The translations under genes and the position numbers were made by a program. Below are positions 27,124 to 35,947 of a stretch of DNA of 64,000 bases, piece by piece; the first letter of the stretch is position 1, and the number at the start of each line of letters is the position of its first letter. The DNA is from Ignavibacteriota bacterium (GTDB lineage Bacteria > Bacteroidota > Ignavibacteria > UBA10030 > SZUA-254): assembly GCA_016212665.1 (NCBI GenBank), contig JACREZ010000016.1:1-64000 (forward strand). The letters are read 5' to 3'. Below the pieces are notes generated by a model, which was given only the letters and a program-made list of their open reading frames with translations, did no database searches and was not told the DNA's origin.

Positions 27124-27444
27124 GTGAAAAAATCAGAACCGGTGGTTCAAGCGATTGAATGGATACAGGAACACTGGAAAGAAGGAAAATCATTAAAAGA
27201 AATTGCAACGATGTTTCAGGTCAATGAAACAACATTAGAACACGCGTTCCACGAATCGGTCGGAATGACAGTGAAGCATTTTATTGATACCAAGCGAAAG
27301 GAATTTGTTCTTCAGGCATTGAGGGATGGATATGATTTCGGGTACGAGGTCGGTCAGTTGATAGGCTTTAAATCCGACCGCGCGTTCTACCGATGGACTG
27401 AACGGGTGTTCGAGAAAACGTTATGGGAATTACGGAAGAAATAA
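27124..27444 (+). CDS. Small AraC-type helix-turn-helix regulator
   Basis: A 106-aa protein consisting essentially of one AraC/XylS-type DNA-binding domain: SLKEIATMFQVNETTLEHAF forms the first helix-turn-helix, and YEVGQLIGFKSDRAFYRW the second. There is no ligand-binding domain. The start is GTG at 27124, supported by AGGAG about ten bases upstream. It is followed by the 21-bp tandem array and then an Fn3-like gene. Whether it binds the array is unknown but easy to imagine, since AraC-type proteins bind about 17-21 bp sites. Confidence 0.85.
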   Translation: MKKSEPVVQAIEWIQEHWKEGKSLKEIATMFQVNETTLEHAFHESVGMTVKHFIDTKRKEFVLQALRDGYDFGYEVGQLIGFKSDRAFYRWTERVFEKTLWELRKK

Positions 27445-27623
27445 TTAAGGGCAGGAATACAACCCCAAGAAATAGGGACTTTTTTCTCTTGAATTCCCAA
27501 CAGAATTTTATGAAATTTGACCTGACTTTTTACTCTGAAAAGTTTCTCCCATTGGCGACATAAAGAATTTCAAAAAAATCATGAATGATTCAGACAAACA
27601 GGCAAAAGTTCTTATCGGAAACA

Positions 27624-27875
27624 GAACTGTTTCCGACAGAACCAAGACTGTTCCCGACAAGAACAGGACTGTTTCCAACAAGAACAGGACTGTTTCCAAC
27701 AGAATCATGACTGTTTCCAACAAGAATACGACAGTTTCCAACAGAACCACGACTGTTTCCGACAAGAATACGACTGATACCAACAGAACCACGACTGTTC
27801 CCAACAGAATCAGGACTGTTTTCGACAAGAACAGAACTGTTTCCGACCGAAATAAGACTGATTTCGACAGAACCA
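27624..27875. repeat. Tandem array 1: twelve 21-bp units
   Basis: Twelve contiguous units of exactly 21 bp with consensus roughly nGACTGTTTCCRACARRAMYA. The first 10-11 bases are nearly invariant, and the last third varies among a few forms (gaacca, agaaca, gaatca, agaata). There are no spacers and no indels between units. The unit length is a multiple of three, so several frames on both strands stay open (for example 27581-27946 + with heptads like TVSNKNR, and two on - strand). No ribosome binding site favours any of them. The flanks are the AraC-type gene upstream and an Fn3-like gene 108 bp downstream. Confidence 0.9.
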
Positions 27876-27983
27876 ATGTCATTTTCTGCAAAATCGGAAT
27901 TGAAGTAAACGAAAAAACAAGAGTTATTCACAAATCAACCAATTAACCAATTAACTATTCACCACTAACCAATAATAAACACT

Positions 27984-28598
27984 ATGCACAAATATCTTCA
28001 ACAAACATTCGACAGATTACAACAACAGGCAAACGGTATGTCAAACCATGCCGATTTGTGGCAGAACCAACCGGTCAATGCAGACCTCGTGAAAGCGGAT
28101 GCCGCAACGCTTGAAACAACTGATTCCGACCTGACAACTTCCGAGCAACAACTCTCTGCGAAGAAGAAAAACGCAAGGGAACTTTCCGCATCGCTCAACG
28201 AGAAGGCAGACCAGAACGAAAACCTCATCAAGTTTATTCATAAAGATGACCCGGACAAGTGGATTGAGTATGGCATCGCACCAAAGAAGACGCCCGAAGC
28301 CGGGATGTCGCCCACACGCCCGCTGACGCTCACCATCAGCGACGATACCGACGGACAGGGATTCATTGTTCGTCTTACGGCTTCCGACACCGATGCGAAA
28401 ATGTATCTCTGGGAACGGGGAACAAGCGCCGACCCGAAGGCGACGCAACCCGATTCGTTTGTGCCGCTCCGCGAGACAACAAAAATCAGCATTGTAGATG
28501 ACGACGTACTTCCTGGCGTTCGATATTTCTACCATGTCCGCGCCTTTAACAACAAGGGCTACGGTCCCTGGTCGAATGTTGTGAGTAAAGTACAGTAA
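27984..28598 (+). CDS. Fibronectin type III-like protein of unknown function
   Basis: A 204-aa protein without a signal peptide. Residues 1-85 are helical and polar (repeated Q/E/K/A, LTTSEQQLSAKKKNARELSA), probably a coiled coil. Residues 105-204 read as one Fn3-like beta-sandwich (LTLTISDDTDGQGFIVRLTA ... GVRYFYHVRAFNNKGYGPWS). No enzymatic motif was seen. No strong ribosome binding site precedes the ATG. It is the first gene after tandem array 1. Function unknown. Confidence 0.75.
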   Translation: MHKYLQQTFDRLQQQANGMSNHADLWQNQPVNADLVKADAATLETTDSDLTTSEQQLSAKKKNARELSASLNEKADQNENLIKFIHKDDPDKWIEYGIAPKKTPEAGMSPTRPLTLTISDDTDGQGFIVRLTASDTDAKMYLWERGTSADPKATQPDSFVPLRETTKISIVDDDVLPGVRYFYHVRAFNNKGYGPWSNVVSKVQ

Positions 28599-28622
28599 GT
28601 ATCAATGCAAAATGAACACAAC

Positions 28623-28702
28623 CTTGCGAAGGTTACACCGCATAGAAATGGAAAGTTGTAAATCTATGATTCCTGTTTTGGAAAGGAAAACCTTCGCAAG
28701 GG
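28623..28702. repeat. 80-bp palindromic element
   Basis: CCTTGCGAAGGTT (28623-28635) is repeated inverted as AACCTTCGCAAGG (28690-28702). The loop contains TAAATCTATGATT, which recurs in the related element at 29341. It lies between the Fn3-like gene and the hicBA pair. Confidence 0.75.
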
Positions 28703-28789
28703 TAATTCACAAATTAACTAATCACCAATTAACTACTCACTAGTTAACCAATATCAAGCGTCAAGAAAGATAAGTATGGGACTATGAGT

Positions 28790-29014
28790 TTACGCTACAA
28801 GGAAATCATCAGGTCGAATGTTTGCCTGTTTCAGGATCGCACGCAGGGTGCCTTCAGGAATATCTCCGGTATGATTGGGAATGGTTGTATATCGGCGGGT
28901 CTCCGGGTTGAACCAGATTTCATGGCTTCCTGCTGCCTGCCTGTGGAAGTTGAAGCCAAATTGGCGCAACCGGTGAACCGTCTCACGGTACGTGAATCCG
29001 CCAAGCCGACCCAT
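28790..29014 (-). CDS. hicA: HicA-type mRNA interferase toxin
   Basis: A 74-aa toxin of the HicA family (double-stranded-RNA-binding-like fold). It has the catalytic His in GSHEIW, then TTIPNHTGDIPEGTLRAILK and a C-terminal FL. HicA cleaves mRNA/tmRNA when freed from HicB. It is preceded on the same strand by hicB with a single base between stop and start, so the order is antitoxin then toxin. All expected residues appear present. Confidence 0.9.
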   Translation of the reverse strand: MGRLGGFTYRETVHRLRQFGFNFHRQAAGSHEIWFNPETRRYTTIPNHTGDIPEGTLRAILKQANIRPDDFLVA

Positions 29015-29015
29015 G

Positions 29016-29237
29016 TCAGGATGCGACGATTAAGGGATAATCGAACGATTCTGCAATCTGGCATGTCTCGGTCTGTTCTGTTTGCGCTTCCAACAGTTTT
29101 CGACAGACATCGCGTGCAATTTCAAGCGTCTCACTTGCCGTGCGACCTTGGGCAACAAGTCCCTGAATATCGTCCGACGTTGCAAGATAAACGCCTTCAG
29201 GCAGTTTTTCAATGTGGATGTTGATCATGCGTTCCAT
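29016..29237 (-). CDS. hicB: HicB-type antitoxin
   Basis: A 73-aa HicB-like protein with the partial RNase-H-like fold typical of the family (YLATSDDIQGLVAQGRTASE, ETLEIARDVCRKLLEA). No C-terminal DNA-binding domain is evident, so autoregulation may need a short tail or another protein. The start is uncertain: ATG 29237 (MERMINIH) or ATG 29228 (MINIH, preceded by GGAACGC). The upstream hydrophobic extension to 29321 is not accepted. It forms an operon with hicA. Confidence 0.85.
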   Translation of the reverse strand: MERMINIHIEKLPEGVYLATSDDIQGLVAQGRTASETLEIARDVCRKLLEAQTEQTETCQIAESFDYPLIVAS

Positions 29238-29340
29238 GCTGGTTCTCGTGTATAAGACAATAACGATGTGACTGATTTTTTCTGAAAGAATATAGACAAT
29301 GGCAAGTACATTTTCAAACACCGTTCATCTATGAGTTGAC

Positions 29341-29440
29341 AACCTTGCGAAGGTTATGCTAAATCTATGATTCAATTTTTTTACAAGAGAACCTTCCATG
29401 CCTGCGGTTTACAACTCGTAGAGCAGGCAGGCGCAAGGTT
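29341..29440. repeat. Palindromic element interrupted by a 36-bp mini-palindrome
   Basis: The left arm AACCTTGCGAAGGTT (29341-29355) would pair perfectly with the right arm AACCTTC + GCAAGGTT if the 36 bp at 29397-29432 were removed. That insert is itself palindromic (GCCTGC ... GCAGGC). The loop shares TAAATCTATGATT with the element at 28623, so the two are copies of one family. Confidence 0.8.
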
Positions 29441-29537
29441 ACACTTTCTAACACGGAGCGGGACAGAACTAGTACTCCTTGGTTTAGGGAAGAGATTGTT
29501 ACTGTTTCGCTCCGGGATTTTTGAAAACAAACAACAA

Positions 29538-29618
29538 ATGTGCGACTCACTTTTTCAAACAGATAAATCAAAAGATTGAGAGTATTGAAAAATTTACACA
29601 AAGAAGTGAGTCGCACAT
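29538..29618. repeat. 81-bp palindromic element
   Basis: ATGTGCGACTCACTT (29538-29552) is repeated inverted as AAGTGAGTCGCACAT (29604-29618). It sits 48 bp before the start of the next gene. A related half-arm (atgtgccactcactttttt) follows the giant LamG gene at about 50776. Confidence 0.75.
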
Positions 29619-29666
29619 ATCACTAATTCACTATTCACTAATTAACCAAAAATATATGGAGTTACT

Positions 29667-32600
29667 ATGAAAAGTATTCTTACATTTTTACTAACGCTTT
29701 GTTGTGTGGTGAGTATCTCTGCACAACAAAAATTTCTCGTTACGCCTGATAACGATGCAATACCACTGAAGAAGGGGGAACGGGCAGAAAACATTATACA
29801 ACAAATCAGCGATGAGCGGATGCAGACCGCAATGGCATGTAGCCCAACTCGACAGTACGGTTATGATACTGCCGATTATCCGCTTTGGGGACAGTTTAAT
29901 GCCAAACATAAAGATGTCGTTGCCCAATGGTTTGTAACGCCGGCAAGCGGACAAATAAATAAAATATATTGGAGGGCTGGTGATCAGGTTAGCAATTATG
30001 ACTCTACTGTTTATATCAGAGTTCATAAGGCTAATATCGGACCCAATAGCGGACCGGGAATTAATTTCCCATCGCCATGTTTCGATTGGGGATACTATCC
30101 AAACTCAAGCGATCTTGACCAAGGTGTGTCTGCATTTTCAGATTATGCAACTGGTCCATGGATTTCAACAGCGCAAGCACCCTATACTTCATTTCCTCTG
30201 GCAGGTAATGACCTTTGGGGTTTTGGTGGTTACCCAGTGATGATGCAACCTAATCAAGTCAACAGTGTTAATTTAGAAGAATTCTTTCCCCCCAATGTTA
30301 CAGCAGGCGATTCATTTTGGATTTCGATGATAGTATCTGGACCTCAAGGTCATATTGATGATCTCACAACAAGATGGTTAACATCTATCGGCGGACCATC
30401 GCCTTCCCGTGTTTGGAAATTTTATGAACATGCGGGTACAACTTGTGGTGGTGCGTCGGTTCCCGGTTGGAAAGCGCGCGGCGGCGGGGACATACCCACT
30501 GACTATGTTTTCGATTGGTGGTATGAGATGTCGGTAACGTCAAATGTCGCGCCTACAATTTCTAATGTTACAGAACTTCATACAACTTTCAGTACATCTG
30601 ACCGAATTGTTGAAGCAGAAATTGTTGATTGTAATTTTTCTAATCCGGGAGATATAGGAATTGCTTCTGCATTATTACAATGGTCGGTTAACGGGATTCA
30701 ACAAACAGATGTACCTATGACAAATATAGGAGGAGATAGTTACAGAGGAATCATTTCCGGACAACCCGCCGGAAGTACAATACGATACTCACTGAAGGCT
30801 ACCGATATTCATGGATTCATGGAAGAAGGCGCGCCAATAACGTATCGGGTAGTTGGATTAAACAACCAGATCTATCAAATTGATACGGCAACAGTGTGTT
30901 CAAAGAAAAGCATCAGCGCTACCGGAACCTCTATTCCGCCTTCTCAATTCTTTCTTGGGACACCACAACCCTATCATCCGGCTGACGATGGAACGGCAGG
31001 TCCGTTTGATATTGGCGGTGATATGAACTTTGCAGGTACAACCGTTCGTTACGCGTGGGTTGGAGTCAATGGCGGAATAGCACTTTCAGCAAGTGCTACC
31101 GATACGCAAGATGTTAATTCAGCCGGCTTATATGCTGATTGGACTTTCCCGAATTCAATACATCATGATGGTCGCCCTGATGTAGGTGGCGTCAATGGTA
31201 TTCCGAAAAATTTCATTGCCGCTTTCTGGAATGACTTAATTCTCACTGACGGTTCTTTCACTCATGGTAGGATTCTTACACAACAAGGATATGCAGGCGA
31301 CCCTTGTTTATTTATAGTAGAATGGGATTCTATCGCTGCTTATGACAATGAGGGATTATTCTATTTCGATAACACAACATTCAGAATTATTTTGAACCGA
31401 TGTACAGGAACTTTTGAATATCAATACGATAATGTTGGAACGCTTGGGCTTGAAAATAGCGCGTTGGTAGGGTATGAAGCTGATTCATCCGGAAGTGTTC
31501 CGGGAAACTGGTTACTTGTCAATGACAATGGGTATCCCGTAGAAACAAAACTTCAAAACAATAAATGTATCGCTGTCAATTCGTATGTCCAGCCTCAGAA
31601 CGAACTCACTGTGAGGAAGTTTGAAGATACAGACGGAAACTTCAATACCAGCGATGACCGTTCTGCAAAAGCTTGGCATTTGGAAATCCGCCAGGGCTCA
31701 CCGACAGGAACTGTTGTTGCTTCAGGAAACAGCACAACGGTAACTGCAACGGATTTGGACGACGGAGTTTACTACGCAGTCGAAGTTGATAGTACTGACT
31801 GGTTCCATCTTGGTTACCTTTTCAATAGCACACCAACCGCAAGCGAGGATAACACTATCTCAGTCAATCTTACCAACGGTGATACTGTTGTCGTTGATTT
31901 CATTAATGCGCCCCCTGCTTATGGTAATGAGTATCGTTCCGCCACTTCCGAAGATTGGGCGCTTTCAAAAGATACGAAAGGCAAATTCACATCGTTGAAG
32001 AAAAAAGCAGACCGAGTGTTTTTCAAGTTCAATCTTATGGCTGATAATACAAGAAATCTCATCCTCGATTTCGGTATGTTTTCTTCCGGTGCGATTACAA
32101 AAGGGAAAACAAAATTAGATACTGTCGCGACATTCACAAATATTAAGAAGCCGGGATTTAATCTTATCGCGAATGTCGCGACGAACGAAACAATTCAGGT
32201 GGAAGGTGTTGGCTACATGGGAAAACTGATGAAGGCAAAATATATCTGGGGAGTGGCAAAGGCGGCTCTTGTTTCTTCCTACAAGCGGAATGAACTCGGC
32301 TTACCGATGCCGAACTATCACAACGTCGGCGAGGAAGTTTTTGCGCAAGGCGCGTTCCCGAATGGCTTAGTCGTCGGTATTCCGCAAGGGACGAAAGGAG
32401 CGAACTCGGTACTGCATAAAAAATATGCCGATGTACAGAAATCGTTGGTGAAGATTATCAAAAAGATTCCCGTTCTTCACTCCGATACACTCTCGGCGCG
32501 TTGTCTTGATTCACTCGATGGAACAAAAAAGAAACCGATTGATAAACAGCAAAAGAGTTTGCCACCGGATAAGCAGAACAACAAACTCTTCGCTGAAGCG

Positions 32601-33269
32601 CTTGCTTTGGAATTAAACGTCGCCGCAAGTGCGAGAGAAAAATTCCCTATCGGGTTGGGAGAGTTGACGTTTGAAGATACGGTTGCCAATCCGTTCAACG
32701 GAAAACCTATAAGCCAAATTTCTACATTGGCGGATTCGATGCTTTCGTGCTTGCCGCTTGCATCAATAATCGGTGAAACGTACGACGATTTGTATTCGGC
32801 AATCAGGATGATAAATAAGGCGTTCAGCGATACGTTGGTGGATACTCTTTCGTTTGGTTCGAAGACGAAACTGACCGGAGTGAAGCGACTGATTGATGTG
32901 TATTACCTCCATGTTACGCCAGGACTTGAACCTATTTCTCTCGCTTCTTTCGATGAACAACGTTCGGAAGAGCCGGAAGGATTTGCATTGTATCAGAACT
33001 ATCCGAATCCATTCAACCCGACGACGAATTTCGGATTTCGGATTGCCAATTTCGGATTGGTGACATTGAAAGTGTTTAATCTTCTTGGTCAGGAAGTTGC
33101 AATATTACTGAATAACGAAGCGATGGAAGAAGGCGAGTACGAAATTCCATTCGATGCGTCTTCGCTTCCGAGCGGCGTCTATTATTATCGTCTGAATGTG
33201 GAGACACTGAATGACGAAGGTATAGCGGAGAACATGACGAGTGTGAAGAAGATGATACTTCTTCGATAA
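29667..33269 (+). CDS. Large T9SS-exported surface protein
   Basis: A 1200-aa secreted protein. A signal peptide (KSILTFLLTLCCVVSISAQ) is followed by beta-rich modules. About residues 410-630 contain a nidogen/beta-sandwich-like region (AWVGVNGGIALSASATDTQD, FIAAFWNDLI, FEYQYDNVG). Next is a SpaA/prealbumin-like domain (about 640-750: FEDTDGNFNTSDD) and a long lysine-rich helical stretch. A T9SS sorting domain (about 1105-1200: [16 protein letters not shown] ... SGVYYYRL ... KMILLR) ends it. It likely sits on the cell surface as an adhesin or matrix protein; no catalytic motif was recognised. TGGAG precedes the ATG by five bases. Palindromic elements lie on both sides. Confidence 0.85.
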   Translation: MKSILTFLLTLCCVVSISAQQKFLVTPDNDAIPLKKGERAENIIQQISDERMQTAMACSPTRQYGYDTADYPLWGQFNAKHKDVVAQWFVTPASGQINKIYWRAGDQVSNYDSTVYIRVHKANIGPNSGPGINFPSPCFDWGYYPNSSDLDQGVSAFSDYATGPWISTAQAPYTSFPLAGNDLWGFGGYPVMMQPNQVNSVNLEEFFPPNVTAGDSFWISMIVSGPQGHIDDLTTRWLTSIGGPSPSRVWKFYEHAGTTCGGASVPGWKARGGGDIPTDYVFDWWYEMSVTSNVAPTISNVTELHTTFSTSDRIVEAEIVDCNFSNPGDIGIASALLQWSVNGIQQTDVPMTNIGGDSYRGIISGQPAGSTIRYSLKATDIHGFMEEGAPITYRVVGLNNQIYQIDTATVCSKKSISATGTSIPPSQFFLGTPQPYHPADDGTAGPFDIGGDMNFAGTTVRYAWVGVNGGIALSASATDTQDVNSAGLYADWTFPNSIHHDGRPDVGGVNGIPKNFIAAFWNDLILTDGSFTHGRILTQQGYAGDPCLFIVEWDSIAAYDNEGLFYFDNTTFRIILNRCTGTFEYQYDNVGTLGLENSALVGYEADSSGSVPGNWLLVNDNGYPVETKLQNNKCIAVNSYVQPQNELTVRKFEDTDGNFNTSDDRSAKAWHLEIRQGSPTGTVVASGNSTTVTATDLDDGVYYAVEVDSTDWFHLGYLFNSTPTASEDNTISVNLTNGDTVVVDFINAPPAYGNEYRSATSEDWALSKDTKGKFTSLKKKADRVFFKFNLMADNTRNLILDFGMFSSGAITKGKTKLDTVATFTNIKKPGFNLIANVATNETIQVEGVGYMGKLMKAKYIWGVAKAALVSSYKRNELGLPMPNYHNVGEEVFAQGAFPNGLVVGIPQGTKGANSVLHKKYADVQKSLVKIIKKIPVLHSDTLSARCLDSLDGTKKKPIDKQQKSLPPDKQNNKLFAEALALELNVAASAREKFPIGLGELTFEDTVANPFNGKPISQISTLADSMLSCLPLASIIGETYDDLYSAIRMINKAFSDTLVDTLSFGSKTKLTGVKRLIDVYYLHVTPGLEPISLASFDEQRSEEPEGFALYQNYPNPFNPTTNFGFRIANFGLVTLKVFNLLGQEVAILLNNEAMEEGEYEIPFDASSLPSGVYYYRLNVETLNDEGIAENMTSVKKMILLR

Positions 33270-33277
33270 CAATGTTT

Positions 33278-33358
33278 CACATTCCCGCAAGTTACCGTTT
33301 CAGGTTTACACAATGTTCAACAAAGTATGAATTTGAAAGAAGAACTTGCGGGAAGGTG
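33278..33358. repeat. 81-bp palindromic element
   Basis: CACATTCCCGCAAGTT (33278-33293) pairs with AACTTGCGGGAAGGTG (33343-33358) with one mismatch. It starts eight bases after the stop codon of the preceding gene, so it could serve as its 3' end structure. Confidence 0.75.
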
Positions 33359-33462
33359 TACGGTTTGTCATGCACTAATTACAATCTTGGAATTGATAAG
33401 AATCTACAAATGTAAGTATGTGGCACATACAATAAACGTATCACAAATTAACTAATCACCAA

Positions 33463-33482
33463 CCTACGGTTGCCGTAGGCAA
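33463..33482. repeat. 20-bp mini-palindrome inserted into a spacer repeat
   Basis: CCTACGG-TTG-CCGTAGG followed by CAA interrupts a spacer sequence. The uninterrupted form is at 28709-28741 (cacaaattaactaatcacca + attaactactcac). Removing 33463-33482 restores that text exactly, with CAA present on both sides of the palindrome. Confidence 0.75.
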
Positions 33483-33508
33483 TTAACTACTCACAAACCG
33501 GAGTTACT

Positions 33509-35866
33509 ATGAAACACTTTTTAACATTTTTCATTTTTATTTTTGCATTTTTCATTCTCAGTGAAGCGCAGATTCCAAACAAACTCTCCTATCAAGGATT
33601 GCTGACGACACATGCAGGCGTGCCTGTGCAGGATGGAAGTTACGACCTCAAGTTCGACCTGTATAACGCACTTACGGGAGGAACGCTCCGGTACTCTGAA
33701 ACACAAACAAGCGTGATTGTGCAAAGAGGAACGTTCAGCGTTTCGATTGGGACAGTAACGCCGCTCTCCTCAGTTTTTTCCGAGCCGTTGTTTGTGGAAG
33801 TCTCCTCGTTGGCTGGACCGGGAATTTCCTCGGTGCAAACGTTTTCTCCACGCTCCGAGTTGACGAGCGCTCCGTATTCTCTCGCGCCGTGGGTGCCGAA
33901 CGGAAGTAGCATTTCTTACACGCAAGGGAATGTCGGAATTGGAACCACTAATCCATTATCAAAAGTCCATATTGGACTTGTGAACAATCTGGAAACGGAT
34001 AACATGCTTCTTGGCGGACGCCTCCCTGATGAACCCCGAAAGTTCAACATAGTAGATAGTTCAGGAATTTATGCGGTTGGGATTGCTATCGAAAACAGAG
34101 GTACAGATTTGGATTTTGGAGGAACGATTATCTCCATGCGTAATCCAAATGTTCTTGGTGGTGTTAATGGAGAGATAGATTTTGGAATAAACTCCTTTGG
34201 AACAGGGAATCCGGGTGGGGCTGTTGGAACTACTTCCAATCATCCTTTTGCATTGCAAACCAATACATTACCACGTCTTTATGTTGACGCAAATGGTAAT
34301 GTCGGTATCGGGACCACAAGCCCTGCTGATAAATTAACAATCGTTGATAATGCTAATATTCAACAGTCACTTCGCTCAACGGGAGCTACGAGTGCCGCGA
34401 CGTTCAGAATAAACAATAATGCTGATCAACCTTTTGATTTTTTTAGTTACGGTTCTTCTTATGCCGGTACCCGTGTTGGTATTGCCGCGGCAGGTTTAAA
34501 TGAACTCAGTAGTCAAGGGGCGAATGGATTACTTATCCGAAACTGGTCGTCAGTCCCTATTTATTTTGCCACGAACAGTTCTGAGCGCATGCGTATTGAT
34601 GGGAGTGGAAATGTAGGTATCGGTACAACATCTCCGTCCTACAAACTCGATGTCAACGGCATCATTAACGCAACGGATATTTATAAGAACGGAGTTCCGC
34701 TCTCCGTCGGAGGCAGTCAGTGGACTACAAGTGGAAATGATATTTACTACAATTCAGGGAATGTGAGTATTGGTTCCGCTTCATCTCCTCCCGGTGGTGC
34801 AGGCAGGGAAGTACTCATTTCAGGGAGTTCGACGTTTAGCCGTCTTGAATTACAGCGCACACCTGCTGTAACGAGCGGCGACATAGGAGTCATCAATGCT
34901 TACAATGGTTCAACAAGTGTGACAGAAGTAAGTACGCAGTCAGACGGCGCTACAGATAACGGGAGACTAACGTTCTGGACTAAAGCATCAAGTAGTGCTA
35001 TCGCAGAACGTATGCGTATTTCAAGTAATGGTAATATTGGAATCGGGACAACAAATCCTGATGGGATTCTTGCAATTGTAAGTGATGCTAACATCAATCC
35101 ACCAACAATTCGAGACTCTCGTTCTGCTGCAGCGAACGTCGGTGGCATATTGTCTCTTACCGGCTATGTTACAGGCACAACAAATGCAGCTACGTTCGCG
35201 CGCATAAGAGGAAACAAAGAAAATTCTACTTCAAACGACTCTTCCGGCTACTTCGCTGTGGATACACGACCAACAGTCGGTTCGCTTTTGGAACGACTCC
35301 GTATCACTAGCGCAGGCAATGTCGGCATCGGTACAACTTCTCCATCATACAAGCTCGATGTCAACGGTATCATCAACGCAACGGATATTTACAAGAACGG
35401 CGTTCCGTTCAACGGAGGTAGTGGTGGGATTTCAAGTTCATCGAGCGTTGACCTCAGTGCAGACTTTTTACTTTCTTCGGGTAGTTTTGTGTGGAATGAT
35501 GTCACCGGTATGAGTATTACGTTAGCGGTTGGTTCGAACGGTACGGCGCAAATCAATTTTATGGGGACTGTATGGAATTGGGATGGAACAGGTTACCCAA
35601 GCGGTACGCCGCCAAGTCTTGCAACTCCTTCTTTCGGAATAAAAGTAGATAGCGGTACAGAAGTTCGATACTCAAGTGTGCAGGTAACTGTATCCGGAAA
35701 CTCACAGTATCTTAATCCATCGTTTTCAACTCTTATAACAGGACTTACTCCCGGTACGCATACGTTTCAATTACGGTATCTCCGGGAAACGGCAACGACA
35801 TCTACACTTATGGCTCAATCGGGCACGGGCTGGATGTGCCGGTTAAGCGGTTTCGCTCTCAATTGA
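33509..35866 (+). CDS. Exported tail-fibre-like repeat protein
   Basis: A 785-aa secreted protein. After the signal peptide (KHFLTFFIFIFAFFILSEA), residues 22-130 form the same N-terminal domain as the proteins at 42635 and 57151 (LSYQGLLTTHAGVPVQDGSY, SVIVQRGTFSVSIGTVTPL). The middle has repeated GNVGIGTTSP-xKLDVNG units as in phage tail fibres and trimeric beta-helix stalks; two copies of SYKLDVNGIINATDIYKNGV are nearly identical. The C-terminus (about 650-785) is a distinct beta-sandwich (FVWNDVTGMSITLAVGSNG, HTFQLRYLRETATTSTLMAQ). There is no T9SS domain and no S74 domain. It may be a surface fibre or adhesin. GGAG precedes the ATG. Confidence 0.82.
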   Translation: MKHFLTFFIFIFAFFILSEAQIPNKLSYQGLLTTHAGVPVQDGSYDLKFDLYNALTGGTLRYSETQTSVIVQRGTFSVSIGTVTPLSSVFSEPLFVEVSSLAGPGISSVQTFSPRSELTSAPYSLAPWVPNGSSISYTQGNVGIGTTNPLSKVHIGLVNNLETDNMLLGGRLPDEPRKFNIVDSSGIYAVGIAIENRGTDLDFGGTIISMRNPNVLGGVNGEIDFGINSFGTGNPGGAVGTTSNHPFALQTNTLPRLYVDANGNVGIGTTSPADKLTIVDNANIQQSLRSTGATSAATFRINNNADQPFDFFSYGSSYAGTRVGIAAAGLNELSSQGANGLLIRNWSSVPIYFATNSSERMRIDGSGNVGIGTTSPSYKLDVNGIINATDIYKNGVPLSVGGSQWTTSGNDIYYNSGNVSIGSASSPPGGAGREVLISGSSTFSRLELQRTPAVTSGDIGVINAYNGSTSVTEVSTQSDGATDNGRLTFWTKASSSAIAERMRISSNGNIGIGTTNPDGILAIVSDANINPPTIRDSRSAAANVGGILSLTGYVTGTTNAATFARIRGNKENSTSNDSSGYFAVDTRPTVGSLLERLRITSAGNVGIGTTSPSYKLDVNGIINATDIYKNGVPFNGGSGGISSSSSVDLSADFLLSSGSFVWNDVTGMSITLAVGSNGTAQINFMGTVWNWDGTGYPSGTPPSLATPSFGIKVDSGTEVRYSSVQVTVSGNSQYLNPSFSTLITGLTPGTHTFQLRYLRETATTSTLMAQSGTGWMCRLSGFALN

Positions 35867-35893
35867 TGTTTTGATTCATTGAAAGGAATTCTT

Positions 35894-35947
35894 ATGAACA
35901 AGAAATTACAATTGCTGATTGAACTCCATACTCAAGTTCTTTTTTGA
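35894..35947 (+). pseudogene. Remnant 5' end resembling the gene at 36615
   Basis: A 17-codon frame (MNKKLQLLIELHTQVLF) with AAAGGA upstream closely matches the first codons and ribosome binding site of the gene at 36615 (MNMKYHMLIVLCTQLLC), about three quarters of the bases over 60 nt by eye. Similarity stops where the DUF5615 gene's 3' end begins (35932 onward overlaps slightly). It looks like a decayed duplicate of a gene start, with the toxin-antitoxin-like pair now between the two copies. Confidence 0.6.

Noticed and set aside
27508..27946. Open frames of 113-127 aa on both strands across tandem array 1
   Set aside because: Open frames in several phases are an automatic result of a 21-bp unit lacking stops; no ribosome binding site or conserved start supports any one. 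Kept as a repeat, with the coding option noted.
28784..29224. + strand 146-aa open frame
   Set aside because: It is antisense to hicBA, whose family motifs are clear on the - strand.
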